Below are positions 35,296-44,369 of a stretch of 55,392 nt of DNA, one piece after another. Source of the DNA: an uncultured Muribaculaceae bacterium (GTDB lineage: Bacteria > Bacteroidota > Bacteroidia > Bacteroidales > Muribaculaceae); contig CAJTYH010000019.1 in assembly GCA_910583675.1 (NCBI GenBank), positions 1-55,392 of the forward strand. Reading direction: 5' to 3'. The stretch's first letter is position 1, and each line of letters opens with the position of its first letter. The notes beneath the pieces are model-generated. The model was not told where the DNA came from and did not search any database. It saw nothing but the letters and a program-made list of their open reading frames with translations. Position numbers and translations under genes: made by a program.

Positions 35296-35423
35296 CATGA
35301 GTTTTGTCAACAGACAACTTGTTAAAGTTGTCATGAACTGAAACTTATAGCTTATTCTGTGGATTATGGTGATTCCTCCCATATCCATAGCGATTTTAAT
35401 AACTACTAATGGTAAACTAAATA

Positions 35424-35873
35424 ATGTTGAAAAGGATTCTTTCAATTTCCGGCAAGCCCGGCCTGTTCAGACTTATGAGTCAGGGCAAGAACATGCTCAT
35501 AGTAGAGAATATCGCCACCGGCAAACGTACCGCCGCATATGCGCGTGACAAGGTCGTATCTTTGGGCGACATTTCGATATATACCAATGAAGGCGACGAA
35601 CCTCTGACTGAGGTGCTCGAAAAGGTGAAAAAAGTAACGGCTGGTGCGCCGGTTGATGTTAAATCAATGGGTGACGGAGAATTGCGGGATTATTTCAAGA
35701 CGATCCTTCCCGAATATGACGAAGACAGGGTATATACCACCGATATAAGGAAGCTGTTCAGCTGGTATAATCAGCTTATCGCTGCCGGCGTTACTGAATT
35801 CAAGGATGAGGAGCTTGCTCAGGATGAAGCGGCTGAAAAGGCAGAGGCTTCTGATGAAGAACAAGTGAAATAA
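35424..35873 (+). CDS. DUF5606 family protein
   Basis: The 149-residue protein matches the DUF5606 family, which is nearly confined to Bacteroidota and has no established function. The N-terminal part is beta-rich and starts LKRILSISGKPGLFRL, followed by conserved ATGKRTAAY and LGDISIYT. The C-terminal 25 residues are Glu/Ala-rich and probably disordered. There is no signal peptide or membrane helix. The gene lies 79 bp before the kinase-RapZ gene on the same strand and may be co-transcribed with it. The N-terminal fold looks like a small barrel that could bind nucleic acid or protein, but this is only an impression. Confidence 0.85.
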   Translation: MLKRILSISGKPGLFRLMSQGKNMLIVENIATGKRTAAYARDKVVSLGDISIYTNEGDEPLTEVLEKVKKVTAGAPVDVKSMGDGELRDYFKTILPEYDEDRVYTTDIRKLFSWYNQLIAAGVTEFKDEELAQDEAAEKAEASDEEQVK

Positions 35874-35952
35874 TAATATTTGAAGGAATATTACGGGAGG
35901 CGGCTAACTGCTTTGGCAGGTGCTACCTCCCGTAAATTTAATACGTTAGCTC

Positions 35953-37455
35953 ATGCATTCTTCCGAGTTTATATCCGGGATGTATAAAAGATATTTCGGC
36001 ATATTGCCGGCAGGAATAAGGCCATTGGCAGGAGCCGGTTCAAACAGGGAGTATTATATTGTCAGTGCAGAAGAAGGCCGGTCGCCGAGCCACGTTGTGG
36101 CTACATATGGTAGGGATCAGGAGGAAAACAGGGCGTTTGTAGGCCTTTCGCGTCATTTTAAGGCGAAAGGATTGCCAGTCCCAATGGTGTTCTGTGAAAA
36201 TGAAGACTGCTCTATTTATCTTCAGGAATATCTGGGTGATAAGTCGCTTTTTGATTTCATGGCTTCCGGTCGCAACAGTGGAGCATTCAACAATGACGAA
36301 CTGGCTATGATTGAGAAGTGTGTGCGTATGTTGCCGCATTTCCAGATAGAGGGCGCGAAAGGGCTTGACTTTGGGAAGTGCTGCATGGAGTCTGAAATGA
36401 ATGCTGGCACAATATCAAATGACTTGAATTATTTCAAATATTGCTTCTTGAAGTCAAGTGGACTTGAGTTCTCAGAAAAAAAACTTGATATGGAGCTTGG
36501 TCATCTCGCATATGTGATTGAAGATAACGTAGTGAATACGGACACATTCATGGTGCGTGATTTTCAAAGCAGAAATATAATGCTCCATGGGGGTATACCA
36601 TACCTTATTGATTTTCAAGGAGGGAGAAGGGGGCCTATGGAGTATGACCTTGCTTCATTCCTATGGCAGGCAAAAGCTAAATTTACAGCTGAAATAAAGC
36701 GGGCTATGATTGCTGCCTATGTAGATGAAGCAAAATCCATTGATGCTGATTTCATGGCAGACAAGTTTTGCGAGGCGTTTCCTTATTTCGTGTTATTTAG
36801 AATCCTACAGACTTTGGGCGCATATGGATTCCGTGGATGGACTGAGCGCAAACCCCATTTCCTTCAGAGTATTCCAGCCGGTGTGCGTGGGCTTGCTGAT
36901 TTCTTTGATTGCGGCATTTTGCCGTCATTTAATGATATGACATGGCATTTCCCGTATCTCAAGGAACTGGCAGGAGAGTTGTGCTCCTCGCAGAAAATCA
37001 AGGATCTCGAAGGTGTCTCAGAATTGCCATCTTTCCAAGGATTAACCCTGATGGTCACCAGCTTTTCTTATAAAAGGGGAGTGCCTTATGATTTGTCTGG
37101 CAATGGGGGAGGATTCGTATTTGATTGCCGAGGAGTCCATAATCCGGGCAGATACGAAGAGTATAAGCCTTTGACAGGTTTGGATGCCCCGGTTAAAGAG
37201 TTCCTGAAAGAAAACGGGGAGATATTCCCATTTCTCAAGGAATGTGAGGCATTGGTAGAGAGTTCGGTAAAAAGGTATCTTGAACGGGGATTTACTTCGT
37301 TGAGCGTGGCTTTCGGATGTACCGGCGGACGTCATCGCTCGGTGTACAGCGCAGAAGCGCTGGGTAAGCACTTTGCAGAGAGGTATCCGGAGATAAGGGT
37401 TGTGGTGAATCATCGCGAGCAACGTATATTTCGCGTGTTGAACGGATTAAGGTGA
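35953..37455 (+). CDS. Sugar kinase (AmgK-like) fused to a RapZ C-terminal domain
   Basis: The 500-residue protein joins two domains. Residues about 20-330 are an APH-type kinase: VRDFQSRN gives catalytic Asp203 and Asn208, and LIDFQGGRRGPMEYDLAS gives the metal ligand Asp220. These resemble AmgK, the anomeric MurNAc/GlcNAc kinase of peptidoglycan recycling, more than antibiotic kinases. Residues about 363-500 match the RapZ C-terminal domain: SFSYKRGVP, FDCRGVHNP, TGLDAPV and FGCTGGRHRSVYSAE. In RapZ this domain senses glucosamine-6-phosphate and binds small RNA; the N-terminal ATPase of RapZ is absent. The MurU-like gene follows by 1 bp. The function is inferred from both domains and this neighbour. 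Confidence 0.85.
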   Translation: MHSSEFISGMYKRYFGILPAGIRPLAGAGSNREYYIVSAEEGRSPSHVVATYGRDQEENRAFVGLSRHFKAKGLPVPMVFCENEDCSIYLQEYLGDKSLFDFMASGRNSGAFNNDELAMIEKCVRMLPHFQIEGAKGLDFGKCCMESEMNAGTISNDLNYFKYCFLKSSGLEFSEKKLDMELGHLAYVIEDNVVNTDTFMVRDFQSRNIMLHGGIPYLIDFQGGRRGPMEYDLASFLWQAKAKFTAEIKRAMIAAYVDEAKSIDADFMADKFCEAFPYFVLFRILQTLGAYGFRGWTERKPHFLQSIPAGVRGLADFFDCGILPSFNDMTWHFPYLKELAGELCSSQKIKDLEGVSELPSFQGLTLMVTSFSYKRGVPYDLSGNGGGFVFDCRGVHNPGRYEEYKPLTGLDAPVKEFLKENGEIFPFLKECEALVESSVKRYLERGFTSLSVAFGCTGGRHRSVYSAEALGKHFAERYPEIRVVVNHREQRIFRVLNGLR

Positions 37456-37456
37456 C

Positions 37457-38218
37457 ATGGCTATGAAAGCGATGGTATTTGCTGCGGGCATAGGCTCACG
37501 TTTAAAACCTTATACAGACTTCCATCCCAAAGCTCTTGTACCAGTAGGGGGGATGCCGGCTCTTCAAAGGACACTTCTGAAGTTGAAGGATGCATGTGTC
37601 AATGAAGTTGTTGTCAATGTGCATCATTTTGGGTGTCAGATAAGGGAATTCCTTCATGATAATGACAATTTCGGACTTGATGTAAGAATCAGTGACGAAA
37701 CTGAATTGTTGCTTGATACCGGAGGTGGCTTGTTAAAGGCGGCTTCATTGTTGGAAGACGGCACGAATGAGCCGATATTATTGCACAATGCTGATATAAT
37801 TACGGATTTCCCGATCAGTGATATGCAGGTTGAACATGAGAGGACGGGCACAGATGTGTCGTTGCTGGTTGCTAATCGCGAATCATCGCGCCAACTTTAT
37901 TTTTCCCAGGATATGGGATTGAAAGGGTGGTGTAATCTTACGACCGGGAAGAAATGTCCTGAAAACTGTTGTCTGAACCGTTTGTTGCCTATGGCTTTTG
38001 GAGGGGTGCATATAATCTCGCCTACGCTCTTTCCGGTTCTAAGGAAATACGCCAATGATGTCGTCGGTACACATGCTCCGTTTTCCATAATACCGTTTTA
38101 TCTTTGGAGTATGGGAAAATTGAGTATAAAAGGGCATGTACCACCAATGGCTTATCGGTGGTTTGATGTCGGCACGCCTGAAAAGCTCGCGTTGGCAGAT
38201 AAAGCTTTTTGTGTTTAG
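37457..38218 (+). CDS. MurU-like sugar-1-phosphate nucleotidyltransferase
   Basis: The 253-residue enzyme is a sugar-phosphate nucleotidyltransferase. AAGIGSRLKPYTDFHPKAL is the NTP-binding signature with its lysine, and LLHNADIITDF carries the metal-binding aspartate. MAFGGVHIIS and RWFDVGTPEKL complete the family pattern. It starts 1 bp after the kinase-RapZ stop, so the two are translationally coupled. The kinase plus uridylyltransferase pair would turn a recycled amino sugar (MurNAc or GlcNAc) into its UDP form without glucosamine-6-phosphate. The exact sugar is not proven; GDP-mannose or glucose-1-phosphate enzymes share the fold. The first two codons (ATG GCT ATG) allow two starts. Confidence 0.82.
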   Translation: MAMKAMVFAAGIGSRLKPYTDFHPKALVPVGGMPALQRTLLKLKDACVNEVVVNVHHFGCQIREFLHDNDNFGLDVRISDETELLLDTGGGLLKAASLLEDGTNEPILLHNADIITDFPISDMQVEHERTGTDVSLLVANRESSRQLYFSQDMGLKGWCNLTTGKKCPENCCLNRLLPMAFGGVHIISPTLFPVLRKYANDVVGTHAPFSIIPFYLWSMGKLSIKGHVPPMAYRWFDVGTPEKLALADKAFCV

Positions 38219-38230
38219 CCGGGGAGGAAA

Positions 38231-40246
38231 TCAATCTTCACCAATCATTGACAGGAATTGCTGTTCATCAATGATGGGTATTCCTAACGCAGTCGCCTTT
38301 TCAAGTTTTGAGGGTCCCATGTTTTCTCCGGCAAAGACATAATCGGTCTTTTTGGAAATTGAACTTACATTTTTTCCACCATTGCGTTCAATGAGTTCCT
38401 TATACTCGTCACGGGAATGGCGTGAGAAAGTTCCGCTTATGACAAATGATTTTCCTCCGAGTTTATCGGTTCTACCTTCAGAAGATTCCTCCGGGGCAGA
38501 CATTTGAAGCCCTGCCGCTTTGAGTCGGTTTACGATTTCTTTGTTGATGGGATTTGCAAAATATTCGACAATGCTTTCGGCAATGCGTGGGCCGATATCC
38601 TTCACGGCAGACAATTCCTCAGAGGTAGCAGACATAAGAAGGTCTATGTGAGGGAAAGCCTTTGCGACTTTTTTTGCTACGGTATCTCCGACAAACGGTA
38701 TTGACAGTGCGTAGATAACCCGGTCGTATGGCACGGAGCGTGAGGCCTCAAGCCCTTCAAGGACACGCTCGGCGCTTCTGGGGCCGAATCCGTCAAGTGT
38801 TAGGAGTTTGGGGCGGGTAAGGTCATACAGATCCGCGATATTCTTTATCAATCCGTTATTGAAAAGCTGTTGTGAAGTCTCCTCTCCGATGCCATCGATA
38901 TTCATCATTTTTCTACCGACGAAATGTTCGACCCTACCTGCTATCTGTGGCGGGCAACCGAATTTGTTGGGACATTGCCATGACGCTTCCCCATCTACGC
39001 GTACCAACGGTGTGCCGCAAGCAGGGCAGTGGCTTATGAATTTCACCATTTGCGCGTCAGGTTCACGCTTGCTTTCGTCCACTCCGGTTATTTTCGGTAT
39101 GATTTCCCCTCCCTTTTCCACATAGAGCATGTCGTGGTCGTGTATTCCAAGGGCGTTTATGATATCCTCGTTGTGAAGTGATGCACGTTTGACGATTGTG
39201 CCTGAGAGCAATACAGGCTCAAGATTCGCCACCGGTGTTACTATACCCATACGTCCTACTTCGAAAGATACGGATTTCAAACGTGTCAAAGCTCGCTCGG
39301 CAGGGAATTTATATGCGATAGCCCATCGTGGCGACTTAGCGGTAAAGCCGAGATTCAGTTGCTGCCGTAAGGAATTTACTTTGAGTACCAGACCGTCGGT
39401 GGCCACCGGCAGTTCTCGGCGTGCACTGTCCCAATGCCTGATGAAACTGTCTACCTCGTCTATAGAGTCAAGGCAAGTCATAATGTCTGAGACCTTGAAT
39501 CCCCAACTTTTTGCGGCCATCATGTTGTCAAAATGGTTGTCTGTTGGTAGTTCCGGCCCAAGCAGATAATAAAAATATGCGTCCAGCCCCCTGCGTGCCA
39601 CTTCGCGTGAACTTAACATTTTCAATGTCCCGGCTGCCGCGTTGCGCGGATTGGCAAACAACGGTTCCTCATTGAAAGCACGCTCGCTGTTGAGACGCTC
39701 AAACTCCTTCCATGGCATGAGTACTTCTCCGCGTATCTCGAACGTTTCCGGCCATTCGGAGCCTTGAAGGTGGAGCGGGATACTTTTTATTGTCTTGATG
39801 TTTTCCGTGACTACGTCGCCCTTTTCCCCGTCTCCACGTGTTACAGCCCGTACGAGCTTTCCATTCTCGTAGATCAATGAAATGGAGGTGCCGTCATATT
39901 TCATTTCTCCCACGATATTGAACTTTTCCCCTCCTATGGCGGACCGGACTCGGCTGAACCAGTCGTCTACTTCTTCGATGGAGTAGGTGTTCGCAAGCGA
40001 CAGCATGGGATGTATATGGTTTGCTTGTTCGAACCCTTCAGTCAGATCGGAACCGACCCTACGTGTAGGGGATAGGGGATCTTCCATTTCAGGATGTAGC
40101 TTTTCAAGTTCTTCAAGCTCATGAAGCAGATCGTCGAATTCCTTGTCTGAAATTTCAGGGGAGTTCATCACATAGTAATTGTAGTTATGCCTGTTCAGTG
40201 CTTCGCGGAGCTTTAGTATGCGGTCTGTTGAATCGGTGTTGGCCAT
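38231..40246 (-). CDS. ligA: NAD-dependent DNA ligase
   Basis: The 671-residue enzyme seals nicks in replication and repair with NAD+ as cofactor. The adenylated lysine is Lys116 in EMKYDGTS. The order of domains is Ia, nucleotidyltransferase, OB, zinc finger (CPACG...CPNKFGC), helix-hairpin-helix repeats (for example DGFGPRSAERVLEGL and VKDIGPRIAESIV), and a C-terminal BRCT domain (GGKSFVISGTFS). It is the last gene of the leftward run yicC-gmk-nadD-DUF5063-ligA. Its association with nadD, which makes the NAD precursor, is noteworthy. It converges on the MurU-like gene with 12 bp between stops. Confidence 0.97.
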   Translation of the reverse strand: MANTDSTDRILKLREALNRHNYNYYVMNSPEISDKEFDDLLHELEELEKLHPEMEDPLSPTRRVGSDLTEGFEQANHIHPMLSLANTYSIEEVDDWFSRVRSAIGGEKFNIVGEMKYDGTSISLIYENGKLVRAVTRGDGEKGDVVTENIKTIKSIPLHLQGSEWPETFEIRGEVLMPWKEFERLNSERAFNEEPLFANPRNAAAGTLKMLSSREVARRGLDAYFYYLLGPELPTDNHFDNMMAAKSWGFKVSDIMTCLDSIDEVDSFIRHWDSARRELPVATDGLVLKVNSLRQQLNLGFTAKSPRWAIAYKFPAERALTRLKSVSFEVGRMGIVTPVANLEPVLLSGTIVKRASLHNEDIINALGIHDHDMLYVEKGGEIIPKITGVDESKREPDAQMVKFISHCPACGTPLVRVDGEASWQCPNKFGCPPQIAGRVEHFVGRKMMNIDGIGEETSQQLFNNGLIKNIADLYDLTRPKLLTLDGFGPRSAERVLEGLEASRSVPYDRVIYALSIPFVGDTVAKKVAKAFPHIDLLMSATSEELSAVKDIGPRIAESIVEYFANPINKEIVNRLKAAGLQMSAPEESSEGRTDKLGGKSFVISGTFSRHSRDEYKELIERNGGKNVSSISKKTDYVFAGENMGPSKLEKATALGIPIIDEQQFLSMIGED

Positions 40247-40300
40247 GGATCTGGTTTGGGTTGATGGGCTACGGAATGGAATTCAATTGGGATGTTTGGG

Positions 40301-40807
40301 TCAATTCATTTTGATATGATTCAACGCACGCAATACATTGCAGAGAATCGCACTCCAATATGACTGGAAATCCTCTCGTATATTTATCAATGCAAGTTTT
40401 ACGGTGTCATCCGTGGTGTCACGTATTGAATTTATGAAATTATATAATACCTGAAACAGGTCTGCAAGACCCTCTGAGATGCTTGCGGCAACCGGGGTAT
40501 CGGAGTATTTCATATCCTCTTCGAATACTTCGAGATATACGTCGTCTTCTCCCATGAGTGCTTCCATGTTACGGCGCAGCGCATCGTAGTAATCCTCATC
40601 AAGGAAATTCTCCACAAATTGATCTTCCTCTCCCGGTAGGTCTATCTGCAGATCGGTAGCCGAGATGTAGATGCGCGGGAGTAGGCGGAGCATATTATCT
40701 ACAAATTCCTGTTTGTCGGTTTCTTTTACGTTTTCTATGCTTATGCAATATTCATTGCAAAGTCCTATGAATGCAATGCTATTTGTGTTGAGGCCGGTGT
40801 TGTCCAT
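40301..40807 (-). CDS. DUF5063 family protein
   Basis: The 168-residue acidic protein matches DUF5063, a Bacteroidota family without a known role. It is helical, has no signal peptide or cysteine cluster, and is rich in Asp/Glu (for example LPGEEDQFVENFLDEDYYDAL). A later part reads VLYNFINSIRDT and DFQSYWSAILCNVLRALNHI. It lies between nadD (39 bp) and ligA (54 bp) in a leftward run. The conserved position near DNA and NAD genes is the only clue to function. Confidence 0.82.
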   Translation of the reverse strand: MDNTGLNTNSIAFIGLCNEYCISIENVKETDKQEFVDNMLRLLPRIYISATDLQIDLPGEEDQFVENFLDEDYYDALRRNMEALMGEDDVYLEVFEEDMKYSDTPVAASISEGLADLFQVLYNFINSIRDTTDDTVKLALINIREDFQSYWSAILCNVLRALNHIKMN

Positions 40808-40846
40808 TGTGCGATATTGAAAAGATGATTGTGTCAGTTTTTTTAC

Positions 40847-41404
40847 CTATGCCGGTTTGTAAAGACCGTGTTCCCTGATATATCTATTTACCTTCGGGGG
40901 AACGAGATTGTTCACATCCTCACCTTTTCGGATGGTTTCCCTGACAAGTGTGCTTGATATTGGAGAGACCGGTAAATCCAGTGCTTCCGGAGCCGGATAG
41001 CCGGGTCGCGGGTACACGATTGGAGGAAACAATCGCTTTATTTCTTCATGGGATTTCCATCTGTTGAAAATAAGCATGTTGTCGGAGCCAATTACGAGAC
41101 GGAATTTTATGCCTGGATGCTGTCGGCTGAGAGCAAGCAAGGTATTTATGGTGTATGACGGTCTGGGAAGAGAAAGCTCAATGTCGCATACCCTCAATCC
41201 ACGAATACCTTCTGTGGCCAACTGGAGCATCTGTAGACGAGTCTGATCGTCAAGAAGCTCGGTGGAGTCGGACTTCAATGGATTCATGGGAGAGAGGGTC
41301 AGCCATATTTCATCAACAATACCTTTGTCAACGATGACACGAGCCAAGGCGATATGTCCGTTATGAACCGGATTGAAGGATCCTCCGAATATGCCTACCG
41401 TCAT
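40847..41404 (-). CDS. nadD: Nicotinate-nucleotide adenylyltransferase
   Basis: The 185-residue enzyme makes deamido-NAD from nicotinate mononucleotide and ATP. The signature GGSFNPVHNGH (residues 7-17) carries the ATP-binding histidines. SDNMLIFNRWKS and ISSTLVRETIRKG complete the nucleotidyltransferase pattern. Length is normal. It starts 21 bp after gmk and precedes DUF5063, and shares a transcription unit with ligA, which consumes NAD. Confidence 0.95.
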   Translation of the reverse strand: MTVGIFGGSFNPVHNGHIALARVIVDKGIVDEIWLTLSPMNPLKSDSTELLDDQTRLQMLQLATEGIRGLRVCDIELSLPRPSYTINTLLALSRQHPGIKFRLVIGSDNMLIFNRWKSHEEIKRLFPPIVYPRPGYPAPEALDLPVSPISSTLVRETIRKGEDVNNLVPPKVNRYIREHGLYKPA

Positions 41405-41425
41405 ACGGGAAATGTCTTGAAAATA

Positions 41426-42004
41426 TTATTTACCGATGAAGTCCGCCATCAGTCGTTCAATTTCGGCTATGGCATCCTGCAATGTGTCGTTTATGATGAC
41501 ATGGTCATATTCCTGTTGGTATCCAAGCTCATATTCCGCACGTCCTACCCGCTGCTCGATTTCTTCGTCGCTGTCAGAGCCGCGTCCTTTCAAGCGTCTG
41601 CGTAGCTCTTCAATTCCGGGAGGTGCAATGAATATGCTTATGGCATCTGATCCGAACTGTTTTTTCACGTTTATTCCACCTTTTACGTCAATGTCCAGAA
41701 TCACATTGTGCCCTTCATTGACCCGGTTTTGAAGCTCACTTTTCAGTGTACCGTAATATCGACCCGGATATACCTGTTCATATTCCACGAATGCTCCTTC
41801 TGCGATAAGGTCGTTGAATTGCTGATCAGACAGGAAGTGATAATTCACTCCATCTACCTCCCCTGGACGAGGTTTTCTGTTGGTTGCAGAAACGGAGAAT
41901 TGAAGATCCAGTTCACCACGATCCATAATGTCACCTATTATGGTCGATTTGCCGCATCCTGATGGTGCGGATATTATTATGAGTTTGCCTTTTTTGTCTT
42001 TCAT
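41426..42004 (-). CDS. gmk: Guanylate kinase
   Basis: The 192-residue enzyme phosphorylates GMP to GDP. The P-loop is SAPSGCGKST with Lys19. TNRKPRPGEVDGVNYHF is the GMP-binding region, and RLKGRGSDSDEEIEQR is the lid. It follows yicC by 21 bp. The yicC-gmk pairing is common across bacteria. Confidence 0.97.
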   Translation of the reverse strand: MKDKKGKLIIISAPSGCGKSTIIGDIMDRGELDLQFSVSATNRKPRPGEVDGVNYHFLSDQQFNDLIAEGAFVEYEQVYPGRYYGTLKSELQNRVNEGHNVILDIDVKGGINVKKQFGSDAISIFIAPPGIEELRRRLKGRGSDSDEEIEQRVGRAEYELGYQQEYDHVIINDTLQDAIAEIERLMADFIGK

Positions 42005-42025
42005 CTCTGGTATATGTAAATGATG

Positions 42026-42901
42026 TTACATGACATTCAATACTTGCTCCTTGATTTGTTCAAGCTCGTCCTTCATTTTCACGACGATGATTTGCATTTC
42101 AGCATGATTGCTCTTGGATCCCATGGTGTTTATCTCACGCCCCATTTCCTGTGAGATGAAACCGAGTTTCTTGCCTTGTCCCTTGTTGCCGTGAAGTGTT
42201 TCAATGAAATAGTCGAGATGTTGCCGCAGCCGCTGTTTCTCTTCGTTGATATCAAGTTTCTCTATGTAGAAGATCATCTCCTGCTCAAGGCGCCCCTTGT
42301 CGTATTCTACCTTGGGAAGTGACGCGAGGGAGTCTTCTATGCGAGAACGAATTTTTATTATTCGTTCGTTCTCATAACGTGGGATCTCGTTGAGCAGGGT
42401 GCTTATGTTTTCTATCCGGCGGCTAAAGAACTCTTCGAGTTTGTGTCCTTCCGTGGCACGGTATTCCATGAGCCTGTCAACGGCAAGTTCCACCGCTTTC
42501 AAAGCGGCAGCGCGTTCCTCATCGTCCACTTCCGGTGAAGTCTCGTTCTTTATGGCATCTGGAAAACGGAGCAGCAGGCTCCACCAATCATCAGGCATAG
42601 TTACACCAAGTGTCTTGCATGCTTCCTCGATTTGTAATTTGTAGCCGAGAAGTGCCGGCATGTTGAGATGAACGGATGCGTCTGTGGTGAGGCTTTCCAC
42701 ATACATGTTCAGTTCTACTTTGCCACGTTCGAGAGAGTTCTGTACGATGGAACGCATTTCGGCTTCAAGCGTGCGGTATCCGGCGGGCTCTCGGCTTGAG
42801 AGGTCGAGTTGCTTACTGTTGAGAGATTTTATTTCGATGGTTATTTTTTTTGTCCGGCACTCTACTGTCGCGTTGCCGAATCCGGTCATAGATAATATCA
42901 T
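42026..42901 (-). CDS. yicC: YicC/YloC family endoribonuclease
   Basis: The 291-residue protein matches YicC, a hexameric endoribonuclease family involved in RNA turnover. The N-terminus has SMTGFGNATVECR, followed by IKSLNSKQLDLSSR. The C-terminal part holds LEQEMIFYIEKLDINEEKQRL and LGFISQEMGREINTMGSK, all typical. It heads the leftward run. A minus-strand TAAATTTG (42933-42926), about 25 bp before the ATG, is a possible -7 box. Confidence 0.94.
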   Translation of the reverse strand: MILSMTGFGNATVECRTKKITIEIKSLNSKQLDLSSREPAGYRTLEAEMRSIVQNSLERGKVELNMYVESLTTDASVHLNMPALLGYKLQIEEACKTLGVTMPDDWWSLLLRFPDAIKNETSPEVDDEERAAALKAVELAVDRLMEYRATEGHKLEEFFSRRIENISTLLNEIPRYENERIIKIRSRIEDSLASLPKVEYDKGRLEQEMIFYIEKLDINEEKQRLRQHLDYFIETLHGNKGQGKKLGFISQEMGREINTMGSKSNHAEMQIIVVKMKDELEQIKEQVLNVM

Positions 42902-42925
42902 GGCGTTTTATCCTCTTTTATCATG

Positions 42926-42963
42926 CAAATTTATATAAATTCCCGATGAAAGCATTAATTTTG
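42926..42963. promoter_or_regulatory. Divergent -7 boxes for yicC and tsaB
   Basis: The 84-bp gap 42902-42985 holds TAAATTTG on the minus strand (42933-42926) towards yicC and TAATTTTG on the plus strand (42956-42963) towards tsaB. Both fit TAnnTTTG. Neither has a TTTG at -33. Confidence 0.4.
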
Positions 42964-42985
42964 TGCTGAAAAAATTGCGAAAAGG

Positions 42986-43678
42986 ATGTCTACGATTTTG
43001 AATATAGAGACCTCTACAGATGTTTGCTCCGTAGCCCTTACCTCAGAAGGGGCTGTATTGGAGCACTATGAAGAGTTCAAGGAACGTAATCATGCCGTGT
43101 TGTTGAGCGGCTTCATAAAAGGTTGTCTTGACCATTTGCGCCGTCATGAAATGAAACTGGATGCGGTGGCTGTGAGTATGGGGCCAGGAAGCTATACCGG
43201 GTTGCGCATAGGTCTTTCAGAAGCCAAGGGGCTTGCATATGCCCTTGATGTGCCTTTGATCGGTGTAGATACGCTTAAGGTAATGGCCGTGTCTGTGATG
43301 TTCAATCAAGTGCTGGATAATCCGGATGTCATGTTTGCGCCTATGATTGATGCTCGGAGAATGGAGGTTTATACGGCTGTTTATAATCTTTCCTTGGAAG
43401 CGTTGGAGGCCCCACGCCCATTGATACTTGATGTTGATTCCTATATGGAGTGGCTTGATCGCGGAGAGGTATTGTTCTTTGGCAATGGGAGCGACAAGGC
43501 ACGCGATGTCATCAGCCATTCGAATGCACGTTTCATTTCCGGTATTTGTCCTCTGGCGATTGATATGCAGGCTCTGTCTGACAAGGCTTTCAGGGAAGGT
43601 AAATTCTTGTCACTGGCGTATTCTGTTCCGACATACCTTAAGGATTTTCAAGCGACAAGGCCAAAGTCTTTGTTTTGA
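42986..43678 (+). CDS. tsaB: tRNA threonylcarbamoyladenosine protein TsaB
   Basis: The 230-residue protein is the TsaB partner of TsaD in the t6A37 tRNA modification. ILNIETSTDVCSVAL opens the ASKHA-type fold, and SMGPGSYTGLRIGLSEAKGLAYA is the family signature region. It lacks the metal-binding histidine pair that marks TsaD, as expected of TsaB. An FKBP gene follows 28 bp downstream and is probably co-transcribed. Confidence 0.94.
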   Translation: MSTILNIETSTDVCSVALTSEGAVLEHYEEFKERNHAVLLSGFIKGCLDHLRRHEMKLDAVAVSMGPGSYTGLRIGLSEAKGLAYALDVPLIGVDTLKVMAVSVMFNQVLDNPDVMFAPMIDARRMEVYTAVYNLSLEALEAPRPLILDVDSYMEWLDRGEVLFFGNGSDKARDVISHSNARFISGICPLAIDMQALSDKAFREGKFLSLAYSVPTYLKDFQATRPKSLF

Positions 43679-43706
43679 TTGATGTCCAATTCAGTTAAAG
43701 CATGGT

Positions 43707-44105
43707 ATGAGAAAACAGGATTATGTGGATAAGAATCGGGAATGGCTGAAGAATATTTCTTCGCATCCCGGGGTGTTGCCTCTTGACAGAGGAATATATT
43801 ATAAGGTTTTGAAAGTAGGGAATAAGAGTGGTGTTTCTCCGAACCGCAGCAGTGTTGTTACCGTGCATTATACGGGTAAGACCATCAACGGGCGCACTTT
43901 CGACAGTAGCCGTTCCGGTGTCGCGCCGGCTTTCAGATTGAGGGATCTTATTCCCGGCTGGATAATTGCATTGCAAAAAATGCGCCCCGGAGACAAATGG
44001 GAATTATATATTCCGGCCGAACAAGCCTATGGGAGAATCAGTCAGCCAGGTATTCCCGGTGGCTCGACATTGATATTTGAGGTGGAATTGCTTGGTGTCT
44101 CTTAA
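43707..44105 (+). CDS. FKBP-type peptidyl-prolyl isomerase
   Basis: The 132-residue protein has a single FKBP domain. VTVHYTGKTINGRTFDSS, LIPGWIIALQKMRPGDKWELYIP and GSTLIFEVELLGV carry most of the active-site aromatics. About 40 N-terminal residues precede the domain and contain no signal peptide, unlike the periplasmic FkpA/Mip type. A cytoplasmic folding role is likely. It follows tsaB. Between it and lpxD lies a 264-bp gap with a T-rich run (44212-44230) and a weak -7-like TTACTTTG (44233-44240). Confidence 0.9.
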   Translation: MRKQDYVDKNREWLKNISSHPGVLPLDRGIYYKVLKVGNKSGVSPNRSSVVTVHYTGKTINGRTFDSSRSGVAPAFRLRDLIPGWIIALQKMRPGDKWELYIPAEQAYGRISQPGIPGGSTLIFEVELLGVS

Positions 44106-44369
44106 TCTGCAGGTAGGAATTGGCAGACATGGACAGGACATGGCTATGCCTATTTGGCAGTCTATAATACATGTCCATTCGGGGAATGAGTAAAAAACGG
44201 GGGCATATACGGTTTTTTTCATTTTTTTTTGGTTACTTTGCAAGCTGAATCCGAGTGTTGCCTGCCTAAACGGAGGACAACATAATTTAAGAAGAATCGC
44301 TGCGACAATGTCTGCTGCATGTCAAGTGTTGTTTGATGGAGTCGTATGTAATTGTATAATAGAATACTG

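Noticed and set aside
35953..37455. Aminoglycoside resistance kinase
   Set aside because: The APH fold is shared with sugar kinases; the RapZ domain and MurU-like neighbour point to amino-sugar metabolism.
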